From NCBI GenBank assembly GCA_025618425.1, contig CM046833.1, positions 4,887,207-4,951,206 of the forward strand: a DNA stretch of 64,000 nt. Reading direction: 5' to 3'. A program made the position numbers and the translations under genes. Shown here piece by piece: positions 51,270 to 61,976 of this stretch. The notes beneath the pieces are model-generated. The model had not been told where the DNA came from. It saw nothing but the letters and a program-made list of their open reading frames with translations, and ran no database searches. The stretch's first letter is position 1. Each line of letters begins with the position of its first letter. The DNA comes from Heliocidaris tuberculata. Taxonomy: Eukaryota > Echinodermata > Echinoidea > Camarodonta > Echinometridae.

Positions 51270-51800
51270 CCCGGGGGGGGCACTCACGTATATTGTGGTA
51301 GGGGGACGTGCCGCTTTGATGACCCCCTTTTTCAGACCCCGATTTCCGTTCTCTAGATACTCAGTTCCGCTCAGGAGCCGCTCAGCCCCGCTCTGAAGAC
51401 CCCCGTTATGAAACATATCCGTTCGCATGAGGCCGGGAGCGTGGCGGAGGCAGTGGTCGCTCGACCTGGTCTCGCGCCCTAGGCCCTTTCGTCGCGCGAG
51501 CCTTGAAAACTGCTCCAGCTAGCTAGCTACTAGCGCTACACGGCGCGGGTGCGGCCCCCGGCGCGGGCGCGGCCCCCGGCGCGGCCCGTCCCGAGATCAT
51601 GCGATAGCGAAGGTGTACCGCCGATAAAGCGAGGTTAGTTTTGTAGTTCCCTAGACCCTGTTTTTCACTCTGCCCAATAGATCATAGTTCCCAAGACCCC
51701 GTATTTTACACCTTGAAGTCAGTTCCTTAGACCCCCTTTTCGGGGATTCGTGAGGCACACCCCCGTCATAATATAATTCGAGTGCCCCCCCCCCCCCGGG
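51270..51800. mobile_element. 531-bp GC-rich inverted-repeat element with 8-bp target duplication
   Basis: CCCGGGGGGGGCACTC (51270 on) is inverted at GAGTGCCCCCCCC...CCGGG (to 51800). The direct repeat CCCACGTC lies at 51262-51269 and 51801-51808; the identity extends to 11 bp (CCCACGTCCCC). An 8-bp duplication is hAT-like. Internal features are AGACCCC/GGGGTCT-type words in both arms and a tandem CGGCGCGGGYGCGGCCCC repeat (about 51540-51590). Non-coding. Confidence 0.75.
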
Positions 51801-51808
51801 CCCACGTC

Positions 51809-52479
51809 CCCTTCTCATGATCCGTTTCTTTTCTCCTTTTTTCCCTTTTTTTTTTCTTTTCTCTTGTCTAAAAGCGCAAGTCTTTTGACCCTCTCTCCCT
51901 CTCGTCTTTTCACCTTTTATCCAGTACTCTTTCCATCACTCTCTCACTTTTTACAAAAATTCTCATTCCTGCTCTTCTGCTCAAATTGTTCCTCTTGTAG
52001 ACCAGGTAATAAGCTCAGTGTTATTCGCCTCTCTCTGGTTATGTGATCATCCTTTTACTGCTTTTACCTTCCTATAAATGGAGAATTAAAAATTCAGCCA
52101 GCCCCAATCCATAAGTCTTAGGGCCAACATAATGATTGAAACAACGCTCTCCCAGTTCGGAGTTAGCTTGGGTACAAATGACCCCCCAAAATCCACATAT
52201 CTTTTGCACATAGAGACATCCTACTTTGTGCCTTTTAGAATAGTTACTGCCCAAAAGGGTGAAGGTGATTCATGAATACCTTTTGTCAGCCCACTGTAGA
52301 AGAATACTTCCAGCTGTGTATCAAAGAATGTCCCTCTGATAAATACATAAATAATGATTACATGACTATCATGAGCATGTATCCAGTACCCGTCTCAGTG
52401 GGTTTTACAATTTGGGTACAAATGACCTTTATCTGCTCATGCTCAGATTGTATCTACGAACTGGCTTATTCAATGCGGG
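51809..52479. other. Unassigned stretch
   Basis: CT-rich sequence to about 51990, then sequence with no supported coding region. Confidence 0.4.
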
Positions 52480-52675
52480 TGTCAACGAACTTTGTTTGAA
52501 ACAACCCACCACCCGCGCTCCGACCCAAGCAGTATACCACGGCAAATCGGCCCCTCGATCGTGGAGATGTTTGATTCTATCACTCTCTCTCTCTCTTCCT
52601 CTCTCTCAATTCCATGCGGGTGTCAACGAACATTGAAACAACCCGCACACCCGCGCTCCGACCCAAGCAGTATGA
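52480..52675 (+). repeat. Direct duplication of about 60 bp around a CT tract
   Basis: ATGCGGGTGTCAACGAAC, GAAACAACCC, ACCCGCGCTCCGACCCAAGC and AGTAT occur at 52474-52537 and again at 52613-52672, separated by a CT-rich tract. Confidence 0.8.
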
Positions 52676-53052
52676 AGGCAAATAAGTTTTGTTGTGTTTT
52701 GTATTGCGTTGTGTGTGTGTTGGGTACTTTTACTCTTTCCCCCCTTGTAATAAGTTTAGGTTTTCATTATCGAGTAGTTGTAGTTAAGTAGATATATTCA
52801 TTTGTTACCTTCTTTTGTTCACACATGTATGTTGTGTTTAGTTTTTTCAATAAAAACACTAAAACAAAAAGAAAAAAAAATCAATTATTTCTGTTGCCGA
52901 TGCATTTCTGGCGTCTTTTTGCATTTCACTTTTTTTGTTTTTGTTTTCGTTTTGTTTTGAGCAATGCATTGCATCCAGTACTCTTACAACATGATGTTTT
53001 TCTAATAGCCAAGTCATTGTGTATAAACGCGGGCCTCGGGCTCGGACGTGAC
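52676..53052. other. Unassigned stretch
   Basis: TG- and TTTTG-rich segments, an A-rich tract at about 52858-52880. No gene. Confidence 0.4.
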
Positions 53053-53054
53053 TA

Positions 53055-55491
53055 CCCAGGTAACAAACCAACGTTGGAGCAACGTTGAAAACTCGAAAGT
53101 CGTTGGACGTTGGAAAAACTTGTTGGAGCAACGTTAAAACGACGTTGGAAACTAGTTATTTTTGTAAAGTTGTTGGACAGTCAACAATGGCACAACGTTG
53201 ACAACGTTGGAAACTCGTTTGTTGGAATATTGTTGCACAACTGACAATGACACAACGTTGGAAACTAGTTAGGTGGAGAGTTGTTGGACACTAGTTTGTT
53301 GGATATTTGTTGGACAACTGACAGTGACACAACGTTGGAAACTAGTAAGGTGGAGGGTTGTTGGAGAGTCGACAATGACACAACATCAACAACGTTTAAA
53401 ACTTGTTTGTTGGAGATTTGTTGGACGACTGACAATGAAACAGCGTTGGATACTAGTTAGGTGGAGAGTTGTTGGACAGTCGACGATGACACAACGTTGG
53501 AAATAAGTTTGTTGGATATTTGTTGGAAAACTGAAAATGACACAACGTTGGAAACTAGTTAGGTGGAGAGTTGTTGGAAAGTCGACAATGACACAATATT
53601 GACAACGTTGTATACAAGTTGTTGGAGAGTTGTTGGACAGTCGACAATGGCACAACGTTAGAAACTAGCTAGGTGGAGAGCTGGTGGACAGTCGACAATG
53701 GCACAACGTTAGAAACTAGCTAGGTGGAGAGCTGGTGGACAGTCGACAATGGCACAACGTTAGAAACTAGTTAGGTGGAGAGTTGTTGGACAGTCGAAGA
53801 TGACACAACGTTGGAAACTAGTTTGTTGGATATTTGTTGGACAACTGACAGTGACACAACGTTGGAAACTAGTTAGGTGGAGAGTTGTTGGACAGTCGAC
53901 AATGACACAACATCAACAACGTTGGAAACTTGTTTGTTGGAGATTTGTTGGACGACTGACAATGACACAGCGTTGGATACTAGTTAGGTGGAGAGTTGTT
54001 GGACAGTCAACAATGGCACGACGTTGGAAAGTAGTTAGGTGGAGAGTTGTTGGACAGTCGACAATGACTAAACATTGACAACGTTGGATACCAGTTTGTT
54101 GGAGAGTTGTTGGACAGTCGGAAATGGCACAACGTTAGAAACTAGTTAGGTGGAGAGTTGTTGGACAGTCGAAGATGACACAACGTTGAAAAGTAGTTAG
54201 GTGGAGAGTTGTTGGACAGTCAACAAAGGCACGACGTTGGAAAGTAGTTAGGTGGAGAGTTGTTGGACAGTCGACAATGACACAAGTTGGACACTAGTTA
54301 GGTGGAGAGTCGTTGGACAGTCGGCAATGACACAACGTTGGAAACTAGTTAGGTGGAGAGTTGTTGGACACTCAACAATGGCACGACGTTGGAAAGTAGT
54401 TAGATGGAGAGTTGTTGGACAGTCGACAATGACACAACGTTGGAAACTAGTTAAGTTGGGCCAACATTGGATACATGCTGGATGTTTGTTGTAAGTGATA
54501 TAAATCCAACGTTATTCCAACGTTGGGCCAACATTGGATACATGCTGGATGTTTGTTGCAGGTGATGTAAATCAAACGTAAACACAACGGTGGATCAACG
54601 TTGGGCCATAAAAGACTTTGGTTTCATGAATATTCATGAACAATCATAAATGACCCAAATCTGTGGAAATTTATAGCTAAATTACATTAAATTTAAATAT
54701 TTATGCAATGATTGCACTCTGAACTGTGCTGCAAAATGTATTTACATTAAATATCATGTTTTAGGCCAACATAATTATTCAAACATGTAATTATGAGGAG
54801 GTATTTTTAGACCTTAATTAGAAAATTTTAATCTTTAACCATTTTTAGCACGCACCATAATATAGTCCCTATATAAAGAAGTGGATACAAGCTTTCAGTA
54901 CAAGGAGTAGGATAGGAGTAGGGTTAATGTAGGATAGCATTATAGGTGTAGGATAGGATAGGATATAGGCTACTAGATAATATATAAAATTAGTGTGATA
55001 TATACTTCACTTGATATTATAATTATTTTTTTATTAAGACGGGTTTGCTAGACTGCGTTGGACCAACGTTGGACCAACGTTGGACCAACGTTGTACCAAT
55101 GTTGGACCAACATTGGATGCATGTTTGGAGCAACGTGATATGGACGTGCACACACAACGCTGGTCCAACGTTGCTAGCCAACGTTGGAGCATTGTTGCCG
55201 GACAGCGTTGGATCAGCTTTGTAAACTTTGTTGGACTGACAATGTATGCGCATGCACTTCTATCGATGCTGCAACGTTGCCTGCCAACGTTGAAGCAAGG
55301 TTGTAACGGATGCTCCACCAAACGTGGGACCAACGTTGGCAGACAGCGTTGGATCAGCGTTGTAAACTTCGTTGGACTGACAATGTATGCGCGTGCACTT
55401 CTATCGATGCTGCAACGTTGCTGGCCAACGTTGAAGCAACATTGGGAAAAACATTTCACAACGTTGGTTTAACGTTGGCTTGTTACCTGGG
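53055..55491. mobile_element. 2.4-kb inverted-repeat element built of CAACGTTGG minisatellite
   Basis: CCCAGGTAACAAACCAACGT (53055 on) and the complementary ACGTTGGCTTGTTACCTGGG (to 55491) form the ends, flanked by TA at 53053-53054 and 55492-55493. 53070-54605 is a minisatellite of about 75-bp units (GGTGGAGAGTTGTTGGACAG, then TCGACAATGACACAACGTTG, GAAACTAGTTA). 54640-55030 is unique AT-rich sequence. 55050-55470 is a second tandem region containing a duplicated block (TGTATGCGC, GCACTTCTATCGATGCTGCA). The palindrome CAACGTTG or AACGTT recurs dozens of times. Trp/Arg-rich frames are artefacts of the array. Confidence 0.85.
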
Positions 55492-55493
55492 TA

Positions 55494-56118
55494 CATGGGT
55501 GGATTGGGTATTATAATTATTACGATTTATCTTATGCATTAAAATTGGCAGTCAAGATAATATTACTATGATCACATTAATAGAAATAATTCAGTAGGGG
55601 TTTCAGTAGGTTTCAATAAATATATAAAATCATTAGGCCTATTTTACTATCTTTCTTTCTCCTATCACTCTCTATTATTTTTTTCTTTTGAAATTTATTT
55701 TTTCTTTAATACTCAGTCTTTGCCTTGTATACTTATAGCCACCTCTCTTACTTTTAGCCTTCTTCTCCTCCCAATTTTCCCCCCTATATTATCAAGGCTC
55801 ACATTCTTCGACAATTTTAAAAAGACTCCAGTGACGTTATTCTTGAGAATTCTGATTTTAAATTTCTTACTGACCCCCCCCCCCCCCCCCCCCCTCTTCC
55901 TTTGTGGTAACCATGGTAAGTCCATGCCCAAATAGACGGAGCATTGTATAACAGACAAGCAAATGAATAGGCAGGGTATGAACAAAAAAAATAATGAAAC
56001 CATGATATGCCAACCTGACGGTGCATTCCAATATATTATGTAATAATACAATTTCCAGCTGTTGCAGACAACCGCCGGTCAGACAGTGAATCTGTCAATC
56101 TCTCTTCCTCCCCTCCAG
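55494..56118. other. Unassigned stretch with C run
   Basis: AT-rich, then a C run at about 55875-55894. No supported gene. Confidence 0.45.
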
Positions 56119-56127
56119 CAACGATCG

Positions 56128-56320
56128 TAGTCTAGTTCTGGACTCTCTTTATTGATTTTTTAATTCGCCGACTATACGCGATAAGCCGAATGATGGCGCG
56201 ATCCCGAGAACCTGTTTTTTTTTTCGGGGCCAACAGGTTCTCGGGATCGCGCCATCACTCGGCTTATGGCGTATAGTCGGCGAATAGAAAAATCAATAAA
56301 AAGAGTCCAGAACTAGACTA
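56128..56320. mobile_element. 193-bp foldback with perfect 9-bp target duplication
   Basis: TAGTCTAGTTCTGGACTCTC at the left pairs with the complementary right arm over almost the whole length (also CGCCGACTATACGC and AGAACCTGTT), with a short loop near 56220. CAACGATCG is present at 56119-56127 and 56321-56329. The 9-bp duplication is Mutator-like. Non-coding. Confidence 0.9.
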
Positions 56321-56584
56321 CAACGATCGCTGGCAAACCGCATTGTTGACTTGAGATTAGGGTTTATTGGCAAAGTTGACTGGCTACTCCTGCTTCATCT
56401 ACTGATCCATCCAAGGCAGTGGCGGATTTAGGGGGGGGGGGCAATCCCGGCCCGAGCCCGCCCCCCCCCCTTTTGAGGGAAAACAATGCATTGTGCCCCT
56501 CCTATTTGCGATTGTGCTCCCCCCCCCCCTTTTCGACCAGAAAACCTTTTTTTTAAATTTTATCTTTATTTTTTAATTTTTTTT
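56321..56584. other. Flank with G/C runs
   Basis: GTGGCGGATTTAGGGGGGG at about 56420 and C runs at about 56458-56470 and 56519-56530 look like ends of another G-tract-type repeat. Confidence 0.4.
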
Positions 56585-56587
56585 TTT

Positions 56588-56623
56588 GCTTGTCAGAGAA
56601 TTATGGAGGGGAACTGGACCCCA

Positions 56624-56658
<35 letters not shown>

Positions 56659-56900
56659 ACTGAGCGACTTTTGGAGGGCTGGCGAGAGACCAAAAAAATA
56701 TTGGTCTCCCTCCAAGCAGTTTCCCAAAGTTGACAATCCTGCATTTGTATGCCCCCCCCCCCCGCCCCTGATCCAAGGGGTTGTTTCAAATTCACAACGA
56801 GGAGTTGACGTCATGTTAAGTACACAATTAAAAAATTGCCTCCTTAATTGTGTACTTTTCCGGCTCTGTGCCCCCTCTTTTACAAAATCCTGGATCCACA
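56588..56900 (+). repeat. Dispersed G-tract repeat, copy 3, with a 32-base C run
   Basis: GCTTGTCAGAGAATTATGGA, a C run at 56627-56658 (the longest homopolymer in the window), CTGAGCGACTTTTGGAGGGC, CTCCCTCCAAGCAGTTTCCC, then a further C run. ACAAAATCCTGGATCC appears near 56880 after about 100 bp of extra sequence containing inverted TTAAGTACACAATTAA/TTAATTGTGTACTT words (a possible small insertion). Confidence 0.8.
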
Positions 56901-57235
56901 ACTGGAATAGAAATTTAAATTCTCTTGAACTACGAACTACAGACATGCCACGGCTCTTCCCTAAAATGTAAATAAAACCGGATCGAGCACTTTTAGTTTG
57001 GGAGCCCACACGGATAACAATGTCGGTCTATCACCCCTCCGAGAAAACTTGTAAAAAGGTCTACCCCGCAAGACTGACGTGACAGTCTCATGGACCAGTG
57101 GCGATTAAAAAAAAAAATTAGGGGGGGGGGGCAATCCCGTCCCGTGCTCTCCCCCCTTTGAAAGAAAATTATACATCATTGTGCCCCCCCTTAGAACTCA
57201 TTACCTTTTATTTATTTATTGGGAGGGGGGGGGGG
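56901..57235. other. Unassigned stretch with G run
   Basis: G run at 57121-57131 and repeat-like CCCGTCCCGTGCTC. No gene. Confidence 0.4.
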
Positions 57236-57460
57236 GGCTTGTCAGAGAATTATGGAGGAAAACTAGACCCCATAAAATCTGATAACACACCCCCCCCCTC
57301 CCCCCCCCCCCCCCCCCCCCCCATTGAGCGACTTCTGGATGGCTGGCGAGAAGGAAAAAAATACGAATCTCCCTCCAAGCAGTTCCTCAATGTTGACAGC
57401 CCTGCATTTGTGTCCCCCCCCCCCTACCCCTTTACTACATCCTGCTTCCGCCCCTGTCAT
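57236..57460 (+). repeat. Dispersed G-tract repeat, copy 4
   Basis: GCTTGTCAGAGAATTATGGA, an interrupted C run (57291-57322), TGAGCGACTTCTGGATGGCT, CTCCCTCCAAGCAGTTCCTC and GACAGCCCTGCATTTGTGTC. Same orientation as copy 3, about 650 bp apart. Confidence 0.85.
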
Positions 57461-57479
57461 GGACTGTCAGTGTCTGACT

Positions 57480-57674
57480 CATATTCATAATAGGGTTCAG
57501 AAGCCCCCTTCCACTACATTTTCGGTTCTCTCGGGACTGTCGTCACGGCTGAAGCCAAACAAAAAAACGATCAGCAAGCAAAAAACTTTGATGAGCCAAA
57601 TGAGGAGAACACCTTTGGCAAACAGAGTTCCATCGGCAACGCCACCACCTCGATCAGGATCGCAGAGGGGGTAG
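57480..57674 (+). CDS. Possible short coding segment, product unknown
   Basis: A frame with exon-like composition unlike its repeat-rich neighbours: STTFSVLSGLSSRLKPNKK, TISKQKTLMSQMRRT and PLANRVPSATPPPRSGSQRG, ending at 57672-57674. It has internal Met residues (57589 on) but no Kozak, acceptor or donor evidence that decides its limits. Basic and Ser/Pro-rich. Could be an exon with a donor at the GGGGGTAGAC near its end, or chance. Confidence 0.25.
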   Translation, partial: HIHNRVQKPPSTTFSVLSGLSSRLKPNKKTISKQKTLMSQMRRTPLANRVPSATPPPRSGSQRG

Positions 57675-58430
57675 ACCCTAGCCTAGCCTAGCTAAGGCTA
57701 GACACCTTGTCGGTCGCTATTCAGCTTAGCTATTCTGCTTGCATGATCTAACATCAGTTATTTGGCTAGGCGGTGATTCGGTGATAGAACATTTATTATA
57801 TGAATTAATGAATTTTACACATTAAAATTTTCCTCTGGTCCATTTGAAATATAATAGTGAACTGGAATTTAGTTAGAGTTTCTTCTTACCGCCTTGACTT
57901 GCCTTCAGGCGGCACGGACGTAGTCTGCTAGCCAGGGGCGTAGATAGCGGGGGGATGGGGGGTATGCATCCCCCAACTTTTCGGAAGGGGGGGTGGTGTG
58001 TACAAACATCCCCCAGGTTTTCACCCCACCAAAAAAAAAAGAAGAAAACAAACAAAAAAGTGGTGGAAAATATACATTTCCATATTATGTTTTAGTCAAA
58101 TATAATTTGATATATATAATATCTGGATCGGTGCACATTAATTTTATGTTTATATATTCTTTATTTCAATATGAATATTATAAAGCTGTGTTTATCTACA
58201 ACGCTGTCGTGGCTTCTGATTTTTATTCTGGATTTAGATTGTTCAGTCGGTAACTTTCCTTTATAATGCAATTCTGCAAAACTGAAATGAAATGTGGTGG
58301 AAATGTGGTGGAATCGAATGTGGTGGAGAAAGAGGGAATACATCACACCCAATTTATTGAGGATGATGATGACATGTGTCATTATCACCCAACTATACAC
58401 AGAAGAATTATGAAATGATAATCATAACAT
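57675..58430. other. Unassigned stretch with G-tract repeat-like pieces
   Basis: AGGGGCGTAGATAGCGGGGG (about 57935) and CATCCCCCAACTTTT/AACATCCCCCAGGTTTT in tandem (57968 and 58006), plus an A run near 58028. No gene. Confidence 0.45.
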
Positions 58431-59140
58431 GCAGGCCCGGTCAGAAGCACCCCTCCGTGCGTTGCATGTGGGCACAGTGCCCCTTCTTTTCCCATTAACT
58501 TCAGATAAGTACCCCCATTTTTCTTTCGAGTAAGTCCCAGTTTCATATTATTTTAAGTGCCCATTTTGATAATTACACCTCATCCCTCACCTTCCCTTTT
58601 ATAAATGCTCCCATTTCAACGAGAGCATTCCCCCCTCCCCCTTTTAATCCCTTGTATTCCTTTTAATGTAACAAGTCATTTCTTTCTTTGTAATATATAG
58701 ACACTGATTTAATTTTTCTACTTTACATAAGAACATTTTCCCGTTCTCATAAATGCCCCTTTTTATGAGTGCCCCTTTTCACCTGTGATGAACTGCCTTT
58801 TCTACCTTTTCTACACATTCATTTATTTTTCTAATAATTGAAGTGTCCTTTTCCCCATGATAAGTACCACGTTTCCCTTTTCTATAACATGTGCCCTTAA
58901 TCCAAACTGACTTACAGCCAGTATTCCCCAATGTTTGCTCGCTACGCTCGCTCATATTCAAAGTATAGCTCATTAAATAAATTTTCATTGTGAAATTTTG
59001 TAATCACAATGTAATTGCTATTGTTTGCTCGCTCGCTCAATATTCAAATCATACTACAAAATTGCAAAGCATGATGCTAAAGTTGTTTCTTGGATATGTA
59101 AAGAGAAAAACATATACATGTTTACACACCCTCACCCCCA
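58431..59140. other. Non-genic stretch with recurring GTGCCCC words and GCTCGC palindromes
   Basis: Short GTGCCCCTTTT/TAAGTGCCC/AATGCCCC words recur every 40-80 bp over 58480-58900. At 58935-59040 GCTCGCTACGCTCGCTCATA and GCTCGCTCGCTCAATATTCA flank AT-rich sequence containing TTGTGAAATTTTGTAATCACAA. No gene. Confidence 0.45.
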
Positions 59141-59142
59141 CA

Positions 59143-59144
<2 letters not shown>

Positions 59145-59191
<47 letters not shown>

Positions 59192-59196
59192 TATAT
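59145..59196. repeat. (TA)n microsatellite
   Basis: TA array with one C interruption. It recalls the arrays at 33127 and 47550. Confidence 0.95.
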
Positions 59197-59628
59197 GTAG
59201 CATGCATGAAAATGCACCCTCTATTGTAAATATTAGTTAGATTATTCATAAGCTTTTAGACTCTATCCTGCCCTGTTATTTTAATCTTTTTTATATAGCA
59301 CACAGGATTATAACATGTGCTGGCTGTTTGTATTCAAGTTTATTCCACAAGATTTAAGCCCTATTCTCTTTGATTCCATTTCATTAGCTTAATCCTTATT
59401 TTATGTCACTGTATCCTATACCTCAATAGCCACCCCTCTATTCATGTCTTAAGTCCACCATTGTGTTAAGCATGTTAAGTGGGGTATTATGGCAGCTTTG
59501 ATGTGTTTTGATCATGCCTCCTTGAAAAAGCTGCTTTGATGACTGAATAAGTTTAGTGTTTCATTGTTTAAATATGTTTTCTAGGAAACGGCTGTTGCCA
59601 TAGGAGTGGTCAACTAATAAGCTCTTGG
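59197..59628. other. Unassigned stretch
   Basis: AT-rich, no repeat or coding region recognised. It leads into the CCAAT/TATA block. Confidence 0.4.
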
Positions 59629-59724
59629 CCAATTAGATGTATAACTTTGATTAAAGCCCATCCCCTAAAAGGTGTAGTGTCCAATGAGATGATACCAGTA
59701 TGAATGATTAATTAGGTATAAAAG
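59629..59724 (+). promoter_or_regulatory. Promoter-like cluster: two CCAAT boxes and a TATA box
   Basis: CCAAT at 59629-59633 and 59681-59685 precede TATAAAAG at 59717-59724, spaced as in a classical TATA promoter. A start near 59750 would be expected. A solo LTR promoter is an equal alternative. Confidence 0.4.
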
Positions 59725-60380
59725 AAGATCCCATGTATGTTTTAGTCACTTGGCTGCCCCATCTTGGCTCCCCCAACTTATCCCCTACTACCCCTCCCCA
59801 CCAACTGACCCTAACCAATATCGAAATCGTCTGAAGTTTGACCATCCTAGTTTGAACAAAGTCTTCATCTACACTCCAAGTCAACGAGAACTAATATAAG
59901 ACATCTGCATTTGGGTACCACTGACCCTTTGCAATCTTAGTGATCCAGTGTATGATCAACATGTTCCTGTCACTCGTGTGCATGCTGTATGGATCCAGTA
60001 TCCTGGTACCAAGTGTCATTCCTACTCATCATGTTCCTGAGCTATTTCTTCCAGTATTCGATGTCCTCGTCCTTTCTATTCCTGCATTGTCGTCATCATC
60101 GTCCGCGTCGTCCGCAGCAGCTAAGGCAGTGCACCAGTACAAGTCGCGATATCGCATATTTAGACATCCGCGTTGCATGTAAGTGGCCACTGTACTAACA
60201 ATCCCTCCCTGACTTACCTATTCCCATCCCTTATAGTATTCCCCTTAATGACTGTGATAGTTTAAGTTATTTTAAGTATTGTTTATATACATGATATAGG
60301 TTCTAAACATGGGCTTTTAATAGAGTGAAATCGATTTAGAGTGATTCTAGTTGTTATTTGTTAATGGATAAGTAAATAAA
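59725..60380 (+). other. Possible short transcription unit ending in AATAAA
   Basis: Between the TATA box and AATAAA (60375-60380) lies a pyrimidine-rich leader and an 80-residue frame at 59940-60182 with a hydrophobic N-terminus (MFLSLVCMLYG, LVPSVIP) and a Ser/Ala run (SSSSSASSAAAKA). The hydrophobic start resembles a signal peptide, but I do not recognise a family. Could be a small secreted protein, a non-coding transcript or LTR sequence. Confidence 0.25.
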
Positions 60381-61032
60381 ATATTTTATGACACTTTAAT
60401 GTACATTGTGTCCCAGCGCTTTTTGTTTATTAATTTTCCTTATCTTTTATTTGGAATTTGTTTATTTTATTGGTCTTGTGACTAACCCCCACCCGAGTTG
60501 GAACCTTCGCTAGCAGACCAAAATCCGGTTCCTTCTCGGTTCCCGAATTCACTGCTTTTGCAGTGAAGGACAGGAGTAGGGAGGTTAGATATACATATAT
60601 ATATATAAATGTATATAGTTATATTTTTCCCCAATGATCTATATTTTGATTCTACTCAATAATTATACATAAATCATAAATCAACATTTCAGTGAAAGTA
60701 TATAACAAATAAAGCACATTATCATGTAACATCTTCTTTAAAAGGGCGAGTCTATTAAAATTAACATTGGGGCTAAAATATGATACATAGGTCCAATGAC
60801 AAAATTCTGACATTTTTATAGAAAAAAAAAATTGCCCAGTAACAAGAAATCGCTCAAAAAACTCACTAATTTGGGAACGCCCCCAAAATTGACAGCTGAT
60901 TGGCTAGTGCGATTTGACGTAGCAACGGGAAGCCCCCCGCAAAGCCACTAAATTGGACTAATATGCTGACAATGTCAATGAATGACTTATCCATTTTCAG
61001 ATCACGATTTATAAAATTTTGACAATCTTTAA
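60381..61032. other. Unassigned stretch
   Basis: TA-rich patch at 60587-60610. 60780-60830 (GGTCCAATGACAAAATTCTG) is echoed by 61665-61700 (GGTCAAATGACAAATCTGGC) on the other side of the MITE, possibly an older duplication. Confidence 0.4.
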
Positions 61033-61616
61033 AGGGAAATCCAACCTTAATAGCAAGTTGCTTTGAAAGAAAGAGGAAAAATCAGAGAAGCAGACTGGTG
61101 AAAGTTTGAACGAAATCAGACAAGCAATAAGAAAGTTATGAATTTTTGAAAGTTGTAATCACTATACATATGGGAACTTCAAATTGGCCGAATAGGTAAT
61201 GTCACCGTGATGTAGCTGTGGACAACCCCCCCATTCACTCCAACACACAAAATGACTAAAATGTCATTTATTTCAAAATGTATTACTTAGTAGGATCTTT
61301 TTCTTTCATGAGGACCTATAACAATATGCTATATCCAACATATTTTGAGTACTGCCCCGAGGGTAAAAGCGCCTCAAAGAAAACCGCAAATTAATGATAT
61401 TTTTGTGTACGACAAATGGGAGAGTTGTCCACAAAAATGTCACAATCGAATCAGCAAATTGCCAATTTGAGATTCCCATTGACGTAGTGATCTCATTTTT
61501 CAAACATCCATAACTTTCTTATTCCTTGTCCGATTTCTTTCAAACTTTCACCATCCTGTTTTTCTTATTTTTCTGCTTTCACACAAATCATCTCATTACC
61601 AAGGTCGGATTGCCCT
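61033..61616 (+). mobile_element. TTAA foldback MITE, intact copy (584 bp)
   Basis: TTAA at 61029-61032 and 61617-61620, ends AGGGAAATCCAACCTT and AAGGTCGGATTGCCCT. Imperfect arms of more than 180 bp: AATAAGAAAGTTATGAATTT pairs with CATAACTTTCTTATTCCTTG, GGTGAAAGTTTGAA pairs with TTCAAACTTTCACC. It is the uninterrupted reference for 44096-45036. Non-coding. Confidence 0.9.
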
Positions 61617-61620
61617 TTAA

Positions 61621-61976
61621 GTCCCCCAAAAGGATTTGAGTAGGTTGTTTAGACATTTTAGTAGAGGTCAAATGACAAATCTGGCATTTTTTCTGACACT
61701 TTACCCATGATAATTCCTCTCTTGGATTAGGTTTAAGTTTTGGAAAAAACTAAATATTTTTCCCATGAAAAAAAGACAAGTAGACGAGTGGACAGTCGCT
61801 TTACTGCTGACCGTACCTTGCGACTCTTTGTGTGCGTACGGAAGATAACAACCAATTACATTAAAAGACTGGATGAAAGTCTAAATTTTTTAATAACAAC
61901 ACACTTCTCGAGCGATATAGCAAATATGTGTGCTGCTGCCTACTGTGGCTGAAAACTAACGTTAGACCTTATCATT
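61621..61976. other. Upstream region of the small acidic ORF
   Basis: No repeats recognised. A 70-residue frame at 61740-61952 has no domain, but the stretch to 61976 could be 5' UTR/promoter of the next ORF. No TATA box at a useful distance. Confidence 0.35.

Noticed and set aside
53273..54494. Trp/Arg-rich repeated frames and Cys-rich minus-strand frames
   Set aside because: Direct translation of the CAACGTTGG minisatellite. Repeat indels shift the frame repeatedly and there is no start or flanking coding context.
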